Below the pieces are notes generated by a model. The model was not told the origin of the DNA and did no database searches. It saw only the letters and a program-made list of their open reading frames with translations. Positions 6,398-6,599 of a stretch of 6,599 nucleotides of DNA are shown here, piece by piece (the stretch's first letter is position 1; each line of letters starts with the position of its first letter). The DNA lies in contig CAMYWZ010000062.1 of assembly GCA_947302945.1 (NCBI GenBank), positions 1 to 6,599 of the forward strand, read 5' to 3'. Position numbers and translations under genes: made by a program. Origin of the DNA: an uncultured Bacillota bacterium. Its GTDB lineage: Bacteria > Bacillota > Clostridia > Peptostreptococcales > Anaerovoracaceae.

Positions 6398-6426
6398 ATT
6401 ATACCGCAGGCGCGGTCCGTTTTCAA
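6398..6426 (-). promoter_or_regulatory. Housekeeping sigma-factor promoter of the polysaccharide operon
   Basis: On the minus strand the -35 box TTGAAA (6421-6426) and a perfect TATAAT -10 box (6398-6403) are separated by exactly 17 bp. The expected transcription start is near 6391, which leaves a leader of about 84 nt before the fnlA ATG at 6307. There is no other promoter of this quality between the genes, so it probably drives all six genes. Confidence 0.88.
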
Positions 6427-6435
6427 CTTATTATT

Positions 6436-6447
6436 ACGCGCGCGCGT
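6436..6447. repeat. Alternating CG palindrome, A(CG)5T
   Basis: Twelve bases of perfectly alternating purine and pyrimidine, a self-complementary A(CG)5T. It lies between the terminator (ends at 6458) and the -35 box (starts at 6426 on the minus strand), so it sits directly upstream of the operon promoter. Such tracts favour left-handed DNA under negative supercoiling; a palindromic operator is the other reading. Function is not shown. Confidence 0.6.
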
Positions 6448-6457
6448 CCTTGACACG

Positions 6458-6484
6458 AAAAAGCCCCGGAGCGTATCCGGGGCT
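6458..6484 (-). terminator. Rho-independent terminator of the upstream gene
   Basis: On the minus strand a perfect 9-bp GC-rich stem (AGCCCCGGA / TCCGGGGCT, 6476-6484 with 6462-6470) closes a 5-nt loop (6471-6475) and runs straight into a run of five T (6458-6462, its first base inside the stem). It starts 22 nt after the TAA at 6506-6508, so it should end the transcript of the partial membrane-protein gene and insulate the polysaccharide promoter downstream. On the plus strand the hairpin is followed by GAAAAGG and would not terminate. Confidence 0.92.
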
Positions 6485-6505
6485 GAAAAGGCAGGCTTTT
6501 TCGTC

Positions 6506-6599
6506 TTATTTGAGCAGGCCCAGAGTAAACCAGGGAACTGCGATGATGGCCAGAAGCCCTACGAGGCAGGCGCCTACAAGCAGGAATATCCACTTGAAC
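6506..6599 (-). CDS. C-terminal fragment of an unidentified membrane protein (partial, cut by window edge)
   Basis: An open minus-strand frame enters at the window's right edge and runs 30 codons to a TAA at 6506-6508. Its translation begins FKWIFLLVGACLVG and ends VPWFTLGLLK; it is strongly hydrophobic over about 22 residues, consistent with a C-terminal transmembrane helix ending in a single lysine. A well-formed terminator follows 22 nt after the stop, which supports this being a real gene end. Too little is present to name a family. It belongs to the transcription unit upstream of the polysaccharide operon and may or may not be related to it. Confidence 0.6.
   Translation of the reverse strand, partial: FKWIFLLVGACLVGLLAIIAVPWFTLGLLK

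Noticed and set aside
6450..6478. Plus-strand TTGACA (-35 consensus) at 6450-6455
   Set aside because: The best -10 at a 17-18 bp spacing is GTATCC or TATCCG, it lies inside the terminator stem, and no plus-strand gene follows.
1..6599. CRISPR array, insertion sequence, tRNA or toxin-antitoxin genes
   Set aside because: No regularly spaced repeats, transposase motifs, terminal inverted repeats or cloverleaf-like sequence seen; nearly all of the window is accounted for by the six genes.

Overview
The window is a tight, single-direction (minus-strand) piece of a surface-polysaccharide (capsule or O-antigen type) biosynthesis operon. Read in transcription order, from high to low coordinates, it holds: the last 30 codons of an unidentified membrane protein (6509-6598, stop 6506-6508); its rho-independent terminator (6458-6484); a 12-bp alternating CG palindrome (6436-6447); a near-consensus housekeeping promoter (-35 at 6421-6426, -10 at 6398-6403); a leader of about 84 nt with two small hairpins; and then six genes.

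The first three genes match the FnlA-FnlB-FnlC / CapE-CapF-CapG / WbjB-WbjC-WbjD route from UDP-GlcNAc to UDP-N-acetyl-L-fucosamine. The fourth encodes an N-acetyl sugar amidotransferase of the WbuX/WbpG/PseA family, which turns an acetamido group into an acetamidino group. The last two encode family-2 glycosyltransferases: one of the RfbF/RhlC rhamnosyltransferase type, the other of the WbbL-like type with an SDQDDIW motif. Gaps between genes run from a 26-nt overlap to about 33 nt, so all six are probably co-transcribed and partly translationally coupled.

Taken together, the four sugar genes predict a precursor pool of UDP-L-FucNAc and probably UDP-L-FucNAm (2-acetamidino-2,6-dideoxy-L-galactose), which the two transferases would help build into a repeat unit. 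The HisH-like and HisF-like ammonia-delivering partners that normally work with this amidotransferase family are not in the window, nor are an initiating phosphosugar transferase, flippase, polymerase or dTDP-rhamnose genes. The operon runs off the left edge, where they may lie.

Organism: strong GGAGG-type ribosome binding sites, a TTGAAA-17-TATAAT promoter, some GTG/TTG start candidates, liberal AUA codon use and moderately GC-rich DNA suggest a Gram-positive (Bacillota, Clostridia-like) genome, possibly gut or rumen. This is a weak inference; nothing in the window fixes the taxon. I see no mobile element, CRISPR array, tRNA or rRNA. The individual families are known; the most noteworthy points are the fnlABC-amidotransferase linkage and the regulatory DNA just upstream.
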